DNA of 64,000 nucleotides from Cyanobium sp. AMD-g (GTDB taxonomy: Bacteria; Cyanobacteriota; Cyanobacteriia; PCC-6307; Cyanobiaceae). Below the pieces are notes generated by a model that worked only from the letters and a program-made list of their open reading frames with translations, did not search any database and had not been told where the DNA came from. Where the stretch lies: assembly GCF_024346395.1 (NCBI RefSeq), contig NZ_JAGQCW010000001.1:372001-436000 (forward strand), given 5' to 3'. Positions 18,634-27,892 of the stretch are shown one piece after another. Position 1 is the stretch's first letter. Each line of letters starts with the position of its first letter. The position numbers and the translations under genes are program-made.

Positions 18634-19320
18634 TCAACCGTTGAGGGTCCAGTCGTAAGGGAGGTAGCTCAGCCTGACATCCGCCGGCAGGGCCAGCTCC
18701 GGGCGATAGCGGCCCACGTAGGCCGCGATGGAGGGGGCTACCGCCAGAAAGTCGCGGGCGTACCACTGGAAGATCCGGCTGACGAACAGACGTCCGTTGA
18801 CCGGATCGAAGCGCAGCTTGTGCGGATGCTGCAGAAAGCGCAGGGCGTCCTCCTCCAGCTGGGCCTCAAGCCGCTCGGCCCGGTAGGCCTCAGGCCGCAG
18901 CAGGGGGCAGCCGCCAGCGGCGCAGACCAGGGCGAAATGGAGGCGAGGGTCACCGAAGCGGGGCCGAAGAATCGCGTGCTCGATGCGGTTGAGGCTGAGG
19001 GACTGGCCCTGGAGGCTGATCACCGGCCGCGAGAAGAAGGCCAGGAACGCCGGCCAGTTGGGGACCGCCGCGAAGGTGGGGCGAATCGAGGCCAACGGGA
19101 AGCGCGCCAGCACCTGGCGGATCACCAAGGCGTTGTAGAGGTTGATCCACAGGGCCATGGCCTCGGCCCTGGAGTCAGGCTCAGGATCAAAGGGCCGCTG
19201 GTCCGCCAGCCAGTCCTCCAGTTCTGCTGCACCCTGGCGCTGCCAGGTGGCGTAATCCACCCGCCCACGGTCGTCAACATGGCGGCGGAGCAGGCCATCC
19301 CAGGCGGCGACATCGATCAT
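18634..19320 (-). CDS. DUF547 domain protein
   Basis: A 228-residue protein with DUF547 blocks: AMALWINLYNALVIRQVL, LSLNRIEHAILRPRFGDPRLHFALVCAAGGCPLL and the C-terminal LSYLPYDWTLN. The conserved Cys-His layout suggests a papain-like or thiol-enzyme fold, but no activity is known to me. ATG at 19320 places the start just before the domain; ATG at 19350 or 19395 would add an arginine-rich leader. It is convergent with the GT2 gene (3-base gap). Confidence 0.82.
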   Translation of the reverse strand: MIDVAAWDGLLRRHVDDRGRVDYATWQRQGAAELEDWLADQRPFDPEPDSRAEAMALWINLYNALVIRQVLARFPLASIRPTFAAVPNWPAFLAFFSRPVISLQGQSLSLNRIEHAILRPRFGDPRLHFALVCAAGGCPLLRPEAYRAERLEAQLEEDALRFLQHPHKLRFDPVNGRLFVSRIFQWYARDFLAVAPSIAAYVGRYRPELALPADVRLSYLPYDWTLNG

Positions 19321-19414
19321 CGGGAAACCCCCCAGGACCCATCGTTCCATGCCCCTGCCAGTGACTGGAGATCCGTACCGGGGGCGCCACGGCAACGATT
19401 CCTACGCTGGATCC

Positions 19415-19744
19415 ATGGTTCCCGCCCCCTCCCTGCCCGATCCCACCGGCCCGCTGCTGGAGGAGATCCTGGTGCCGCTGCTGCAGGACTACGCCGAGTC
19501 CTTCGATCGCGGGCTGCTGCTGCTGGAGCATTGCCCGCAGACGGTGATGGCCGCCGCTGAGCAAGCCGACCTGCGCCAGCGGCTCGATGAAGCCCGCCGC
19601 TCCCTGACAGCGGCCCGGTCGCTGCGGGCCGCCGCCCCCAAGCCCATGGGCCTGTCCATGGAAACGATCACCCCCTGGCACCGGCTGGTGGTGGAGGTCT
19701 GGAGCCTGTCGGCCAAGTTGCGGGCGATCGGCATCCGACCCTGA
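19415..19744 (+). CDS. DUF2605 family protein
   Basis: A 109-residue helical protein. [25 protein letters not shown], then a charged helix, then the [19 protein letters not shown] block fit DUF2605, a cyanobacterial family without known function. The start ATG at 19415 is chosen because the upstream extension is rich in Gly/Arg and overlaps the divergent gene. It is followed by aroA on the same strand after 40 bases. Confidence 0.75.
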   Translation: MVPAPSLPDPTGPLLEEILVPLLQDYAESFDRGLLLLEHCPQTVMAAAEQADLRQRLDEARRSLTAARSLRAAAPKPMGLSMETITPWHRLVVEVWSLSAKLRAIGIRP

Positions 19745-19784
19745 ACGGGGAGCCGGAACCGGCCGCTCCATAGGATCCCTCCAG

Positions 19785-21146
19785 TTGGCGCAACAGCTCT
19801 TGTCCTCCTCCGCGGGTGTCGATGCGAGCCGGGCCGCCCTGCCGGCGCCCCTGGTGCTGCCGGCCGGCGGCAGCCTGCGGGGCAGCGTCACGGTGCCCGG
19901 AGACAAATCGATCTCCCACCGCTCGCTCCTGTTCGGGGCGATCGCCGAGGGCACCACCCGCATCGAGGGGCTGCTGCCCGCCGAAGACCCCCTGAGCACC
20001 GCCGCCTGCCTAAGGGCCATGGGCGTCACGGTCTCGCCGATCGCCGCCGGCCAGGTGGTGACCGTCGAGGGGGTGGGCCTCGACGGGCTGCAGGAACCCG
20101 CCGCCGTGCTCGATTGCGGCAACTCCGGCACCACCATGCGGCTGATGCTGGGATTGCTGGCCGGCCGGGCGGGGCGCCACTTCGTTCTCAGCGGCGATGC
20201 CTCCCTGCGCTCGAGGCCGATGCGCCGGGTGGGGGCCCCCCTGTCCCAGATGGGCGCCCGCATTCACGGACGCGAGGACGGTAACCTCGCCCCCCTGGCG
20301 GTGCAGGGGCAGACCCTGCACGGCAGCGTCATCGGCACGCCGGTGGCCTCGGCCCAGGTCAAGAGCGCCCTGCTGCTGGCCGCCCTGACGGCGAACGGGC
20401 CCACCACCGTGATCGAACCGGCCCCCACCCGCGACCACAGCGAGCGGATGCTGCGGGCCTTCGGCGCCGACCTGGAGGTGGATGGCGACCAGGGGCGGTT
20501 CATCACCGTGCGGCCCGGACCCGCCCTGCGGGGCCAGACCGTGGTCGTGCCTGGCGACATCAGCTCCGCCGCGTTCTGGCTGGTGGCGGCGGCGATCACC
20601 CCGGGGGCCGAGCTCACGGTCGAGAACGTGGGGCTGAACCCCAGCCGCACGGGCATTCTCGATGTACTCGCCGAGATGGGCGCCCGGATCACGGTGCTCA
20701 ACAGCCGTGACGTGGCCGGCGAGCCGGTGGGGGATCTGCACGTCCAGCACGGACCGCTGCGGGCCTTCCGCATCGAAGAGCCGATGATCCCCCGCCTGGT
20801 GGATGAGATTCCCGTGTTGGCGGTGGCGGCCTGCTGCGCCGAAGGCCTCAGCCGCATCAGCGGCGCGGCGGAACTGCGGGTGAAGGAAACCGACCGCCTG
20901 GCGGTGATGGCCCGCCAGCTGACGGCCATGGGGGCCCGGCTCGAGGAGCACGCCGATGGCCTCAGCATCGAAGGGCCCACCCCGCTGCACGGGGCCGAGG
21001 TGGACAGCGAGACCGATCACCGGGTGGCGATGAGCCTGGCGGTGGCCTCCCTGGTGGCCCGGGGCGACACCCGCCTGGGGCGGCCGGAGGCGGCCGCCGT
21101 CTCCTACCCCGGCTTCTGGGATGACCTGGCCCGCCTGCGCCACTGA
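19785..21146 (+). CDS. aroA: 3-phosphoshikimate 1-carboxyvinyltransferase (EPSP synthase)
   Basis: Joins phosphoenolpyruvate to shikimate-3-phosphate in aromatic amino-acid synthesis; it is the glyphosate target enzyme. Signatures are [31 protein letters not shown], and the late [14 protein letters not shown]. Length is 453 residues from TTG at 19785, the only reasonable start before the domain except an in-frame GTG about 23 codons later. The last 26 bases overlap the start of the next gene. Confidence 0.95.
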   Translation: MAQQLLSSSAGVDASRAALPAPLVLPAGGSLRGSVTVPGDKSISHRSLLFGAIAEGTTRIEGLLPAEDPLSTAACLRAMGVTVSPIAAGQVVTVEGVGLDGLQEPAAVLDCGNSGTTMRLMLGLLAGRAGRHFVLSGDASLRSRPMRRVGAPLSQMGARIHGREDGNLAPLAVQGQTLHGSVIGTPVASAQVKSALLLAALTANGPTTVIEPAPTRDHSERMLRAFGADLEVDGDQGRFITVRPGPALRGQTVVVPGDISSAAFWLVAAAITPGAELTVENVGLNPSRTGILDVLAEMGARITVLNSRDVAGEPVGDLHVQHGPLRAFRIEEPMIPRLVDEIPVLAVAACCAEGLSRISGAAELRVKETDRLAVMARQLTAMGARLEEHADGLSIEGPTPLHGAEVDSETDHRVAMSLAVASLVARGDTRLGRPEAAAVSYPGFWDDLARLRH

Positions 21147-22047
21147 GACGGCAGAGACACTCCCGTGGCCGGAGCTGCTGCCCCGGCGGGGGGGCGACGG
21201 CAGCTTCAGCCTCTACAGCGGCGCCTTTGACGAGGGCTTCCACAGTGCCGCCGGCGCCCTGCGGGAGGCCAATGAGAAGTTCGTGGTCCCGGCGGCGCTC
21301 GAGCGCTTCGCCCCGGGCCGGCAGCTGCTGGTGGCGGAGGTGGCCGTCGGCACCGGCACCAACACCGCCGCGCTGCTCGGCGCCGTCGCCGCCGCTGGGC
21401 TGGAGCTGGACTGGTGGGGCCTGGAGCTGGACCACCGACCCCTGGCCCTCGCCCTGGCGGACGACGGCTTCCGGGCCCAGTGGCCCGCCGCGGTGATCGG
21501 CCGGCTGGAGGGCCTGGCCGGCGGCGACCGGTTGCGGCTCGGCGATGCCCGCCGCCGGCTGCCGGAGCTGCTGGACACGCTGGCCGGCCGCTGCGACCTG
21601 GTGCTGCTGGATGCCTTCTCCCCCCAGCGCTGCCCCCAGCTCTGGAGCCTGGAGTTCCTGGGGCGGCTGGTGCGGCTACTGCGTCCCGACGGCCGGCTGC
21701 TCACCTACAGCTCCGCGGCGGCGGTGCGCCGCTGCCTGCTGGATCTGGGTCTGGACGTGCAGGCGATCCGGCCGACGGGGGGCGGATCCGGGCGCTGGAG
21801 CGCCGGAACGGTGGCCAGCCTCACCCCCCTGGCCCCCCATCCGGCCCTGCGGCCCCTGGAGCCCTTCGAACGGGAGCACCTCTCCAGCCGTGCCGGCCTG
21901 CCCTACCGGGACCCCCGCGGCAACGCCAGCGCCGCCGAGATCCTGGAGCGGCGGCGGCGGGAGCAGCAGCGCAGCTCCGCCCCACCGGGGAGGCTGCGGC
22001 CGCCGGCGGATCCCGGTGGACTGGGCCGCTCCGAAGGGCACCGGTAG
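21121..22047 (+). CDS. MnmC-like methyltransferase (tRNA wobble-uridine type)
   Basis: A 308-residue protein with the DUF752/MnmC methyltransferase pattern: [34 protein letters not shown] (SAM binding), [17 protein letters not shown] and [12 protein letters not shown]. In bacteria this domain finishes mnm5s2U at the tRNA wobble position; the FAD oxidase half of bifunctional MnmC is absent here. The C-terminal 50 residues are arginine/proline-rich and probably disordered. It overlaps aroA by 26 bases in another frame, so the exact start is uncertain. Confidence 0.8.
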   Translation: MTWPACATETAETLPWPELLPRRGGDGSFSLYSGAFDEGFHSAAGALREANEKFVVPAALERFAPGRQLLVAEVAVGTGTNTAALLGAVAAAGLELDWWGLELDHRPLALALADDGFRAQWPAAVIGRLEGLAGGDRLRLGDARRRLPELLDTLAGRCDLVLLDAFSPQRCPQLWSLEFLGRLVRLLRPDGRLLTYSSAAAVRRCLLDLGLDVQAIRPTGGGSGRWSAGTVASLTPLAPHPALRPLEPFEREHLSSRAGLPYRDPRGNASAAEILERRRREQQRSSAPPGRLRPPADPGGLGRSEGHR

Positions 22048-22076
22048 ATTCCGGCGCAGACACCCCGCCGCCGCCG

Positions 22077-23453
22077 ATGCTCGCCGTTGCCGTCCTGGCC
22101 GCCGGGAAAGGGACCCGCATGAAGAGTGCCCTGCCGAAGGTGCTCCAGCCCCTGGCCGGAGCCACCCTGGTGGAACGGGTGCTGGGCAGCTGCCACCGGC
22201 TCGCCCCCGACCGCCAACTGCTGGTGGTCGGGCACCAGGCTGAGCGGGTGGAGCGCACCCTGGCTGGCGTGGAGGGCCTGGAGTTCGTGCTGCAGCAGCC
22301 CCAGAACGGCACCGGCCATGCGGTGCAGCAGCTGCTCGGGCCGCTGGAGGGCTTCGAAGGCGAGCTGCTGGTGCTGAACGGCGACGTACCGCTACTGCGG
22401 CCGGAGACCCTGGAATCCCTGCTGACCACCCATCGAAGCAGTGGCGCGGCGGTGACCCTGCTCACCGCGCGGCTGGCTGACCCGACCGGCTACGGCCGCG
22501 TCTTCGCTGATGGGGGGGGGCAGGTGAGCGGCATCGTGGAGCATCGTGACTGCACGGACGAGCAGCTCGGCAACACCCTCACCAATGCCGGCATCTACTG
22601 CTTCGACTGGGCCCGGCTGGCGGCGGTGCTGCCCCAGCTGAGCAGCGACAACGACCAGGGCGAGCTCTACCTCACCGACACCGTGGCCCTGCTGCAGCCA
22701 GCCATGCACCTGGCGGTGGACGACCCCAACGAGGTGGCCGGCATCAACGACCGCCTGCAGCTGGCCCACTGTGAGGCGGTGCTGCAGGAGCGGTTGCGGC
22801 GTCACTGGATGGCGGAGGGGGTGAGCTTCACCGATCCCGCCAGCTGCACCCTCAGTGAGCACACCCGCTTCGGCCGCGATGTGCTAGTGGAGCCCCAGTG
22901 CCATTTCCGCGGCGTCACCAGCATCGGCGAGGGCTGCCGTATCGGCCCGGGCTGTCTGATCGAGAACAGCCAGCTGGCCGCCGAGGTGGAAGTGATCCAT
23001 TCGGTGCTGCGCGACAGCCACGTGGAACGCGGCTGCGTCATCGGGCCGTTCGCCCAACTGCGGGCCGGGGCCCACCTGGCCGAAGGCTGCCGCATCGGCA
23101 ATTTCGTGGAAGTCAAGAACAGCCGGCTGGGGGAGGGCTGCAAGGCCAACCACCTCAGCTACCTGGGCGATGCCGACCTGGGCGCCGAAGTGAACATCGG
23201 GGCCGGAACGATCACCGCCAACTTCGACGGGGTGCGCAAGCACCGCACCGTGATCGGTAGCGGCAGCAAGACCGGTGCCAATTCGGTGCTGGTGGCGCCG
23301 ATCACCCTCGGCGCCGGGGTCACGGTGGGGGCCGGCTCCACCCTCACCAAGAACGTGCCCGCCGGGGCCCTGGCCCTGGGCCGGGCCCGCCAATTGGTGA
23401 AGGAAAACTGGAACGCCGCCGCACCCCGCCAGGAGCAGGAGGTGGCGGGGTGA
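22077..23453 (+). CDS. glmU: bifunctional UDP-GlcNAc pyrophosphorylase / GlcN-1-P acetyltransferase
   Basis: Makes UDP-N-acetylglucosamine, the precursor of peptidoglycan and surface sugars. The N-terminal uridyltransferase has [17 protein letters not shown] and the C-terminal acetyltransferase shows left-handed beta-helix hexapeptide repeats (for example [16 protein letters not shown]) and the GNFVEVKNS-type block. Length is 458 residues from ATG at 22077. The open frame continues far upstream but that part is out-of-frame reading of the preceding gene. Confidence 0.96.
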   Translation: MLAVAVLAAGKGTRMKSALPKVLQPLAGATLVERVLGSCHRLAPDRQLLVVGHQAERVERTLAGVEGLEFVLQQPQNGTGHAVQQLLGPLEGFEGELLVLNGDVPLLRPETLESLLTTHRSSGAAVTLLTARLADPTGYGRVFADGGGQVSGIVEHRDCTDEQLGNTLTNAGIYCFDWARLAAVLPQLSSDNDQGELYLTDTVALLQPAMHLAVDDPNEVAGINDRLQLAHCEAVLQERLRRHWMAEGVSFTDPASCTLSEHTRFGRDVLVEPQCHFRGVTSIGEGCRIGPGCLIENSQLAAEVEVIHSVLRDSHVERGCVIGPFAQLRAGAHLAEGCRIGNFVEVKNSRLGEGCKANHLSYLGDADLGAEVNIGAGTITANFDGVRKHRTVIGSGSKTGANSVLVAPITLGAGVTVGAGSTLTKNVPAGALALGRARQLVKENWNAAAPRQEQEVAG

Positions 23454-23501
23454 ATCCCTGATTCCTGGCCTAGTCTCAGCTCTGGACGTTGCCAGAGACC
23501 C

Positions 23502-23873
23502 ATGGCCATCAATCCCGTCATCTGGTTTGAGCTCTACGTCGACGACATGGCCCGGGCCCGGGCCTTCTACGAGACCGTGTTCCAGCTGACGCTGGAGCCC
23601 ATGTCCGATGCGGGCATGGAGTACTACGCCTTCCCGATGCAGGACGACCAGCTGGGGGCCGGAGGCGCCCTGGCGAAAATGGAGGGCATGGCCCCGGGTG
23701 GGGGCGGCACCCTGATCTATTTCCACTGCGACGACTGCGCCGTGGAGGAAAGCCGGGTGGCTGGCGCCGGTGGCACGGTGCTTAAACCGAAGATGTCGAT
23801 CGGCCCCTACGGCTTCATGAGCCTGGTGCGCGACACCGAAGGGAACACCATCGGGCTCCACTCCCAGGCATGA
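23502..23873 (+). CDS. VOC (glyoxalase/bleomycin-resistance fold) protein
   Basis: A 123-residue VOC-fold protein: WFELYVDDMARARAFYETVF at the N-terminus, LIYFHCDDCAVEESRV in the middle and LVRDTEGNTIGLHS at the end, in the usual two-module layout. Candidate metal ligands are the acidic and histidine residues in these strands. Substrate is unknown. Its stop overlaps the ATG of the next gene (ATGA at 23870). Confidence 0.85.
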   Translation: MAINPVIWFELYVDDMARARAFYETVFQLTLEPMSDAGMEYYAFPMQDDQLGAGGALAKMEGMAPGGGGTLIYFHCDDCAVEESRVAGAGGTVLKPKMSIGPYGFMSLVRDTEGNTIGLHSQA

Positions 23874-24418
23874 CGCCATCGGTCCCTGCCGCCCGCTTCC
23901 GCTGGTGGCATGGCGCCGCGATCCTGGTGGCCGCCAATGCCGTCAGCTTCTGGCCGGCGGGGGTGCTGGGCGATGCCGCCTTCTACACCAGCTTCCGCCT
24001 GCCCCCCTACGCCCCACCGGACTGGCTGTTGGCCCCCCTGTGGCTGGTGCTGAACATCACCTCCCTCGTGGCCCTGGCGCGGGTGGCCAACCTGGATGTG
24101 CCAGACGGCGCCGGCCGGCGCCGGGCCTTGGTGCTGGTCTCGGAAGCGGCGGGGTGGCTGCTGTTCGCCGTGTTCACCACCTTTTTCTTCTGGCTGCACA
24201 GCCCTGTGCTGGCAGCGGTGGATACGGTGGCGGGGCTGGGGGTGGCCGCCGTGAGCGTGGCGGCGGCGGCCAAGCTGGATCGGCCCGCCGCCGGCCTGAT
24301 CGGCCTGCGGCTGCTGTGGCTGCTGCTGGCCAGTGCCGTGGCGGTGAGCGTGGCCCTTCACAACCCCGACCCGTTCCTAGCCGCCGCCCCGGCGCCAGGT
24401 GTGGAAGCGCTCCAGTAG
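23870..24418 (+). CDS. TspO/MBR family protein (second copy type)
   Basis: A 182-residue membrane protein. LPPYAPPDWLLAPLWLVLNITS closely follows the TspO pattern (PPxWxFxxVWxxLY), with five hydrophobic helices in total. TspO proteins bind porphyrins and take part in stress or tetrapyrrole handling. It is coupled to the VOC gene upstream and its 3' end overlaps the convergent oxidoreductase by 42 bases. It differs clearly from the TspO-like protein at 8936. Confidence 0.82.
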   Translation: MTPSVPAARFRWWHGAAILVAANAVSFWPAGVLGDAAFYTSFRLPPYAPPDWLLAPLWLVLNITSLVALARVANLDVPDGAGRRRALVLVSEAAGWLLFAVFTTFFFWLHSPVLAAVDTVAGLGVAAVSVAAAAKLDRPAAGLIGLRLLWLLLASAVAVSVALHNPDPFLAAAPAPGVEALQ

Positions 24419-26572
24419 GGCCAGGGTGCGCTGGGGGGCGTGGGCCTTCTTCCAGCTCCCGGCGACGTACTTGTTGGCCTCGGCGAGGGTGGGATAGGCG
24501 TGGATCGCGCCCATCACCTTGCCCAGGCCCAGGTTCCACTTCATCGCAAGGACGAACTCAGCCAGCAGCTCCCCGGCCTGCTCCGCCACGATCGTGACCC
24601 CCAGGATCCTGTCCTTGCCCGGCACGGTGAGCACCTTCACGAAGCCGATCTGAGCCGATTCGACGATGGCCCGATCCAGCTCGGCCAGGTCGAAGCGGGT
24701 GACCTCGAAAGCCACCCCCTGCTCGATCGCCTCGGACTCGCTCAGCCCCACCCGGGCCACCTCCGGATCGGTGAAGGTGGTGCGGGGAATGACGCGGCCA
24801 TCGACGGCGAAGCGCAGCGGATCAAAGAGCCCGTTCACGGCCGCGTACCAGGCCTGGTGGGCCGCCGTGTGGGTGAACTGCCAGGGGCCGGCCGCGTCTC
24901 CGGCGGCGTAGATGTTGGGGTAAAGCGTCTGCAGGTGGGGGCTGGTGGTGATCGTGCGGCCGGTGGGAATGCCCAGGGCCTCGAGGCCGTGGCCCTCCAG
25001 CCGGGCCTGGCGGCCCACGGCGCAGAGCAGCTCGTCGGCCTCCAGGCAGACGGTCTGGCCGTCCAGCGCGGCCAGCACGCGCACACCCCCGGTTGGCCCA
25101 GGCTCAACGCGCTCCAGCCGGCAACCGGTATGAACACGGACGCCGTCGCGCTCCAGCGCTTCGCGCACAAGCGCCCCCACCTCAGGATCTTCCCGGGGCA
25201 GGAGCCGGGCGTTGCGTTGCAGCAGGGTCACCGACAGGCCCAGCTGGGCCAGGGCCTGGCCAAGCTCGCAGCCGATCGGGCCGCCGCCCAGCACCACCAG
25301 GCTGGGCCTCGGGGATGGGTGCTCCGCCAGGGCGTCCCAGAGGGTTTCACTGGTGAGCACCCGCACCGAAGCCATGCCGGGCACCTCAGGGATCACCGGC
25401 GCGGCACCGGTGGCCAGCACGATGGCGCGGGCTGACAGCACGGTCTCGGTGCCATCGGCGGCGGTGATCGCCACCTCCCAGGGGCTGATCAGGCGGGCCT
25501 GGCCAAGCCGCACATCCACCCCCAGGGCGGTGTAGCGCTCGACGCTGTCGTGGGGGGCGATGGCCGCCACCTTCTGCCGCACCCGATCCAGCACCTGGCG
25601 CAGATCCACCTGGGGCTCGTGGGGAATGAGGCCATAGCGGTCGGCGTGGCGCAGGCGCGCGGCGAGGCGGGCGGAACTGATCAGGGCCTTGCTGGGCACG
25701 CAGCCGGTGTTGAGGCAGTCGCCGCCCATGCGCTGCCGCTCCACCAGGGTCACCTTCGCCCGCACCGTGGCGGCGATGTAGGCGGTGACGAGGCCAGCCG
25801 CCCCGGCTCCAATGACGATCAGGTTGCGATCGAAGTGGCGGGGGCGGCTCCAGGGGCGGTAGAGCCGCCAGAGCCGCCAGCGGGCCAGCAGCAGCTTCAC
25901 GATCCAGGGCAGCAGGCCGAGCAGGGCGAAGGAACCGACCAGGGCCGGCGAGAGCAGGCCGCTCAGGCTGGTGAGCTGGGCCAGCTGGGTGCCGGCGTTC
26001 ACGTAGACGAGGGTGGCCGGCAGCATGCCCAGCTGGGACACAACGGCAAACGAGCGCAGGGGCATGGGGGTGAGGCCCATCAGCAGGTTCACCAGGAAAA
26101 ACGGCACCACGGGCACCAGCCGCAGACTGAGCAGATAGGCGGCCCCGTCACGGCGGACGCCCGCCTCGATCGGCCCCAGGCGGTGGCCGAAGCGGCGCCG
26201 CACCGGCTCCCGCAGCAGGGTGCGGGCCAGCAGGCAGGCCGCAGTGGCGCCGAGGGTGGATCCCAGCGACACCAGAACCGTGCCCTGCATCAGGCCGAAG
26301 ACGGCGCCGCCCGCCAGCGTGAGCGCGGTGGCGCCCGGCAGGGAGAGACCCGTCACCAGCACGTACACCAGCAGGTAGCCGGCGGCGGTGGCCAGCGGAG
26401 CCGCCTGGCGCCAGGCCACGAGCTGGGCACGGGAGGCCTGCAGGGCGGCGAGATCCAGTTGGCGATACCACCCCTGGCTGAAGAACAGGATCACCCCAGC
26501 CAGCACAAGGGCAATGGCCAGCAGACGCCCAACGGGTGCGCCGGGGGGATCCTCCTGGGCTGGGGAGCTCAC
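24377..26572 (-). CDS. TVP38/TMEM64 membrane domain fused to dithiol-disulfide oxidoreductase
   Basis: A 731-residue fusion. Residues about 1-230 are a TVP38/TMEM64 (VTT) membrane domain with GLSLPGATALTLAGGAVFG and LRLVPVVPFFLVNLLMG. Residues about 245-731 are a mercuric-reductase/lipoamide-dehydrogenase-type flavoprotein: FAD motif VIGAGAAGLVTAYIA, redox motif GGDCLNTGCVPSKAL with both cysteines, NAD(P) motif VVLGGGPIGCELGQALA, and the C-terminal dimer part with HAYPTLAE. The N-terminal cysteine pair needed for Hg(II) uptake is not seen, so the substrate is open. GTG at 26572 overlaps the upstream stop (GTGA). Confidence 0.9.
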   Translation of the reverse strand: MSSPAQEDPPGAPVGRLLAIALVLAGVILFFSQGWYRQLDLAALQASRAQLVAWRQAAPLATAAGYLLVYVLVTGLSLPGATALTLAGGAVFGLMQGTVLVSLGSTLGATAACLLARTLLREPVRRRFGHRLGPIEAGVRRDGAAYLLSLRLVPVVPFFLVNLLMGLTPMPLRSFAVVSQLGMLPATLVYVNAGTQLAQLTSLSGLLSPALVGSFALLGLLPWIVKLLLARWRLWRLYRPWSRPRHFDRNLIVIGAGAAGLVTAYIAATVRAKVTLVERQRMGGDCLNTGCVPSKALISSARLAARLRHADRYGLIPHEPQVDLRQVLDRVRQKVAAIAPHDSVERYTALGVDVRLGQARLISPWEVAITAADGTETVLSARAIVLATGAAPVIPEVPGMASVRVLTSETLWDALAEHPSPRPSLVVLGGGPIGCELGQALAQLGLSVTLLQRNARLLPREDPEVGALVREALERDGVRVHTGCRLERVEPGPTGGVRVLAALDGQTVCLEADELLCAVGRQARLEGHGLEALGIPTGRTITTSPHLQTLYPNIYAAGDAAGPWQFTHTAAHQAWYAAVNGLFDPLRFAVDGRVIPRTTFTDPEVARVGLSESEAIEQGVAFEVTRFDLAELDRAIVESAQIGFVKVLTVPGKDRILGVTIVAEQAGELLAEFVLAMKWNLGLGKVMGAIHAYPTLAEANKYVAGSWKKAHAPQRTLALLERFHTWRRGGG

Positions 26573-27819
26573 GGCTGCCTCCCCTCGGGCTGGAGCGGTG
26601 GTGGGCGCTGGACCACCGGAGCCGCGGCGGCGAGGATCTCGGCCCGGTCGCCGCTCAAGGGCGGGACGATGCGCTCGCCATTGATCAACCGTTTGGTGCG
26701 TTTGGCCGTCTCCCCGGTGGCGACGACCTGACGGTCCCAGCCCTCGGTGTACAGGGCCCCCCAGGGACCCAGATCCAGGATGGTCGTGTACCAGTCGATC
26801 CGCAGCGGCAACAGCGGCAGGCCCAGCAGATCGCAGACGGCGTTGTGCCCGGCGAACCGGCCCATGGGCCGGCCGTGCTGACAGGACATGACCGTGCTGT
26901 GGCCATCCTCCAGGGACAGGCGGGCACTGTCGCCGGCGGCGAACACACCGCCCAGCCCCTCGACCCGCAGAGCGGCATCGACCGGCAGCCGGCCGAGGGC
27001 ATCGGTGGGCACGCCGCAGGCGGCGGCCAGCGGGTTGGCGCGCATCCCGGCACACCAGACCACCGTCTCCGTGGCGATGACTTCGCCGGAATCGAAGCGG
27101 ATCGACGACCCATCAAGGCCGTCCACCCGGACCCCGAGCCGCAGCTCCACGTCCAGGCCGGCCAGGGCCTCTTCGATCACGGGCCGGGCCGAATCCCCCA
27201 TGTCGGAGCCCACCTGGGGGTTGTGGTCCACCAGCACGACGCGCACCGGCCCGACCAGATCGGCACGCTCCTGCACGGCCCGCAGACGGGCCGGCAGCTC
27301 GCAGGCGGCCTCGATACCGGTCAGGCCGGCCCCCACCACCACGGCCGTGAAGCGGCCCGGACCCCCGCGACGTTCCGCCAAGGCCTCCAGGTGCTGCTTG
27401 AGCCGGGAGGCGCCGCCGTAGGTGTCCACATCGAAGCCATGCGCAGCCAGGCCAGGGACCGGAGGCCGCAGCAGCTGGCTGCCCAGGGCAACGACCAGCC
27501 GGTCGTAGGGAAGGATCAGGGGGCCAGCCTCGCTCAGCACGCGGACGGTGTGGGCGGCCGTGTCCAGGTGGCTCACCTCCCCCACCAGCCAGCTCACCCC
27601 GGCGGGGCCGAGCACCGCCTCCAGCGGAATCCTCAGCGGCGAGAGGTCGGCCTCGTAGTTGCGCACGCGGAGGCCATGGAAGGCATCACGGTTGACGAGA
27701 AGCACCTCGATGGTGTCGGGGCCGATCCCCATCAGGTCAAGCTGCCGGGCGGCCGCAAGGGCACTCCAGAGCCCGGCAAAGCCACCGCCCAGCACCAGGA
27801 TTCGCTGGGCTCCGATCAT
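26569..27819 (-). CDS. NAD(P)/FAD-dependent oxidoreductase, type II NADH dehydrogenase-like
   Basis: A 416-residue two-dinucleotide-fold flavoprotein. FAD motif is ILVLGGGFAGLWSALAA, NAD(P) motif is AVVVGAGLTGIEAACEL, and the late FAD contact is GVFAAGDSARL. This matches NDH-2 type enzymes, which pass electrons from NAD(P)H to quinone without pumping protons. It is coupled by GTGA overlap to the TVP38-reductase fusion, so the two flavoproteins are probably made together. No transmembrane helix is evident. Confidence 0.87.
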   Translation of the reverse strand: MIGAQRILVLGGGFAGLWSALAAARQLDLMGIGPDTIEVLLVNRDAFHGLRVRNYEADLSPLRIPLEAVLGPAGVSWLVGEVSHLDTAAHTVRVLSEAGPLILPYDRLVVALGSQLLRPPVPGLAAHGFDVDTYGGASRLKQHLEALAERRGGPGRFTAVVVGAGLTGIEAACELPARLRAVQERADLVGPVRVVLVDHNPQVGSDMGDSARPVIEEALAGLDVELRLGVRVDGLDGSSIRFDSGEVIATETVVWCAGMRANPLAAACGVPTDALGRLPVDAALRVEGLGGVFAAGDSARLSLEDGHSTVMSCQHGRPMGRFAGHNAVCDLLGLPLLPLRIDWYTTILDLGPWGALYTEGWDRQVVATGETAKRTKRLINGERIVPPLSGDRAEILAAAAPVVQRPPPLQPEGRQP

Positions 27820-27892
27820 GGGTCTCCGGCCAGGGGGGGGGGCATCACCGGGTATGGATCAGACCCGAATCAGGCTATCGAGCCCACCGCCC

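Noticed and set aside
21414-23453. A 679-residue version of GlmU
   Set aside because: The extension is out-of-frame reading of the MnmC-like gene; ATG at 22077 begins exactly at the conserved GlmU N-terminus.
24377-27055. A longer 892-residue version of the TVP38-reductase protein
   Set aside because: The extra N-terminal part is out-of-frame reading of the NDH-2-like gene; GTG at 26572 with a GTGA overlap is a better start.
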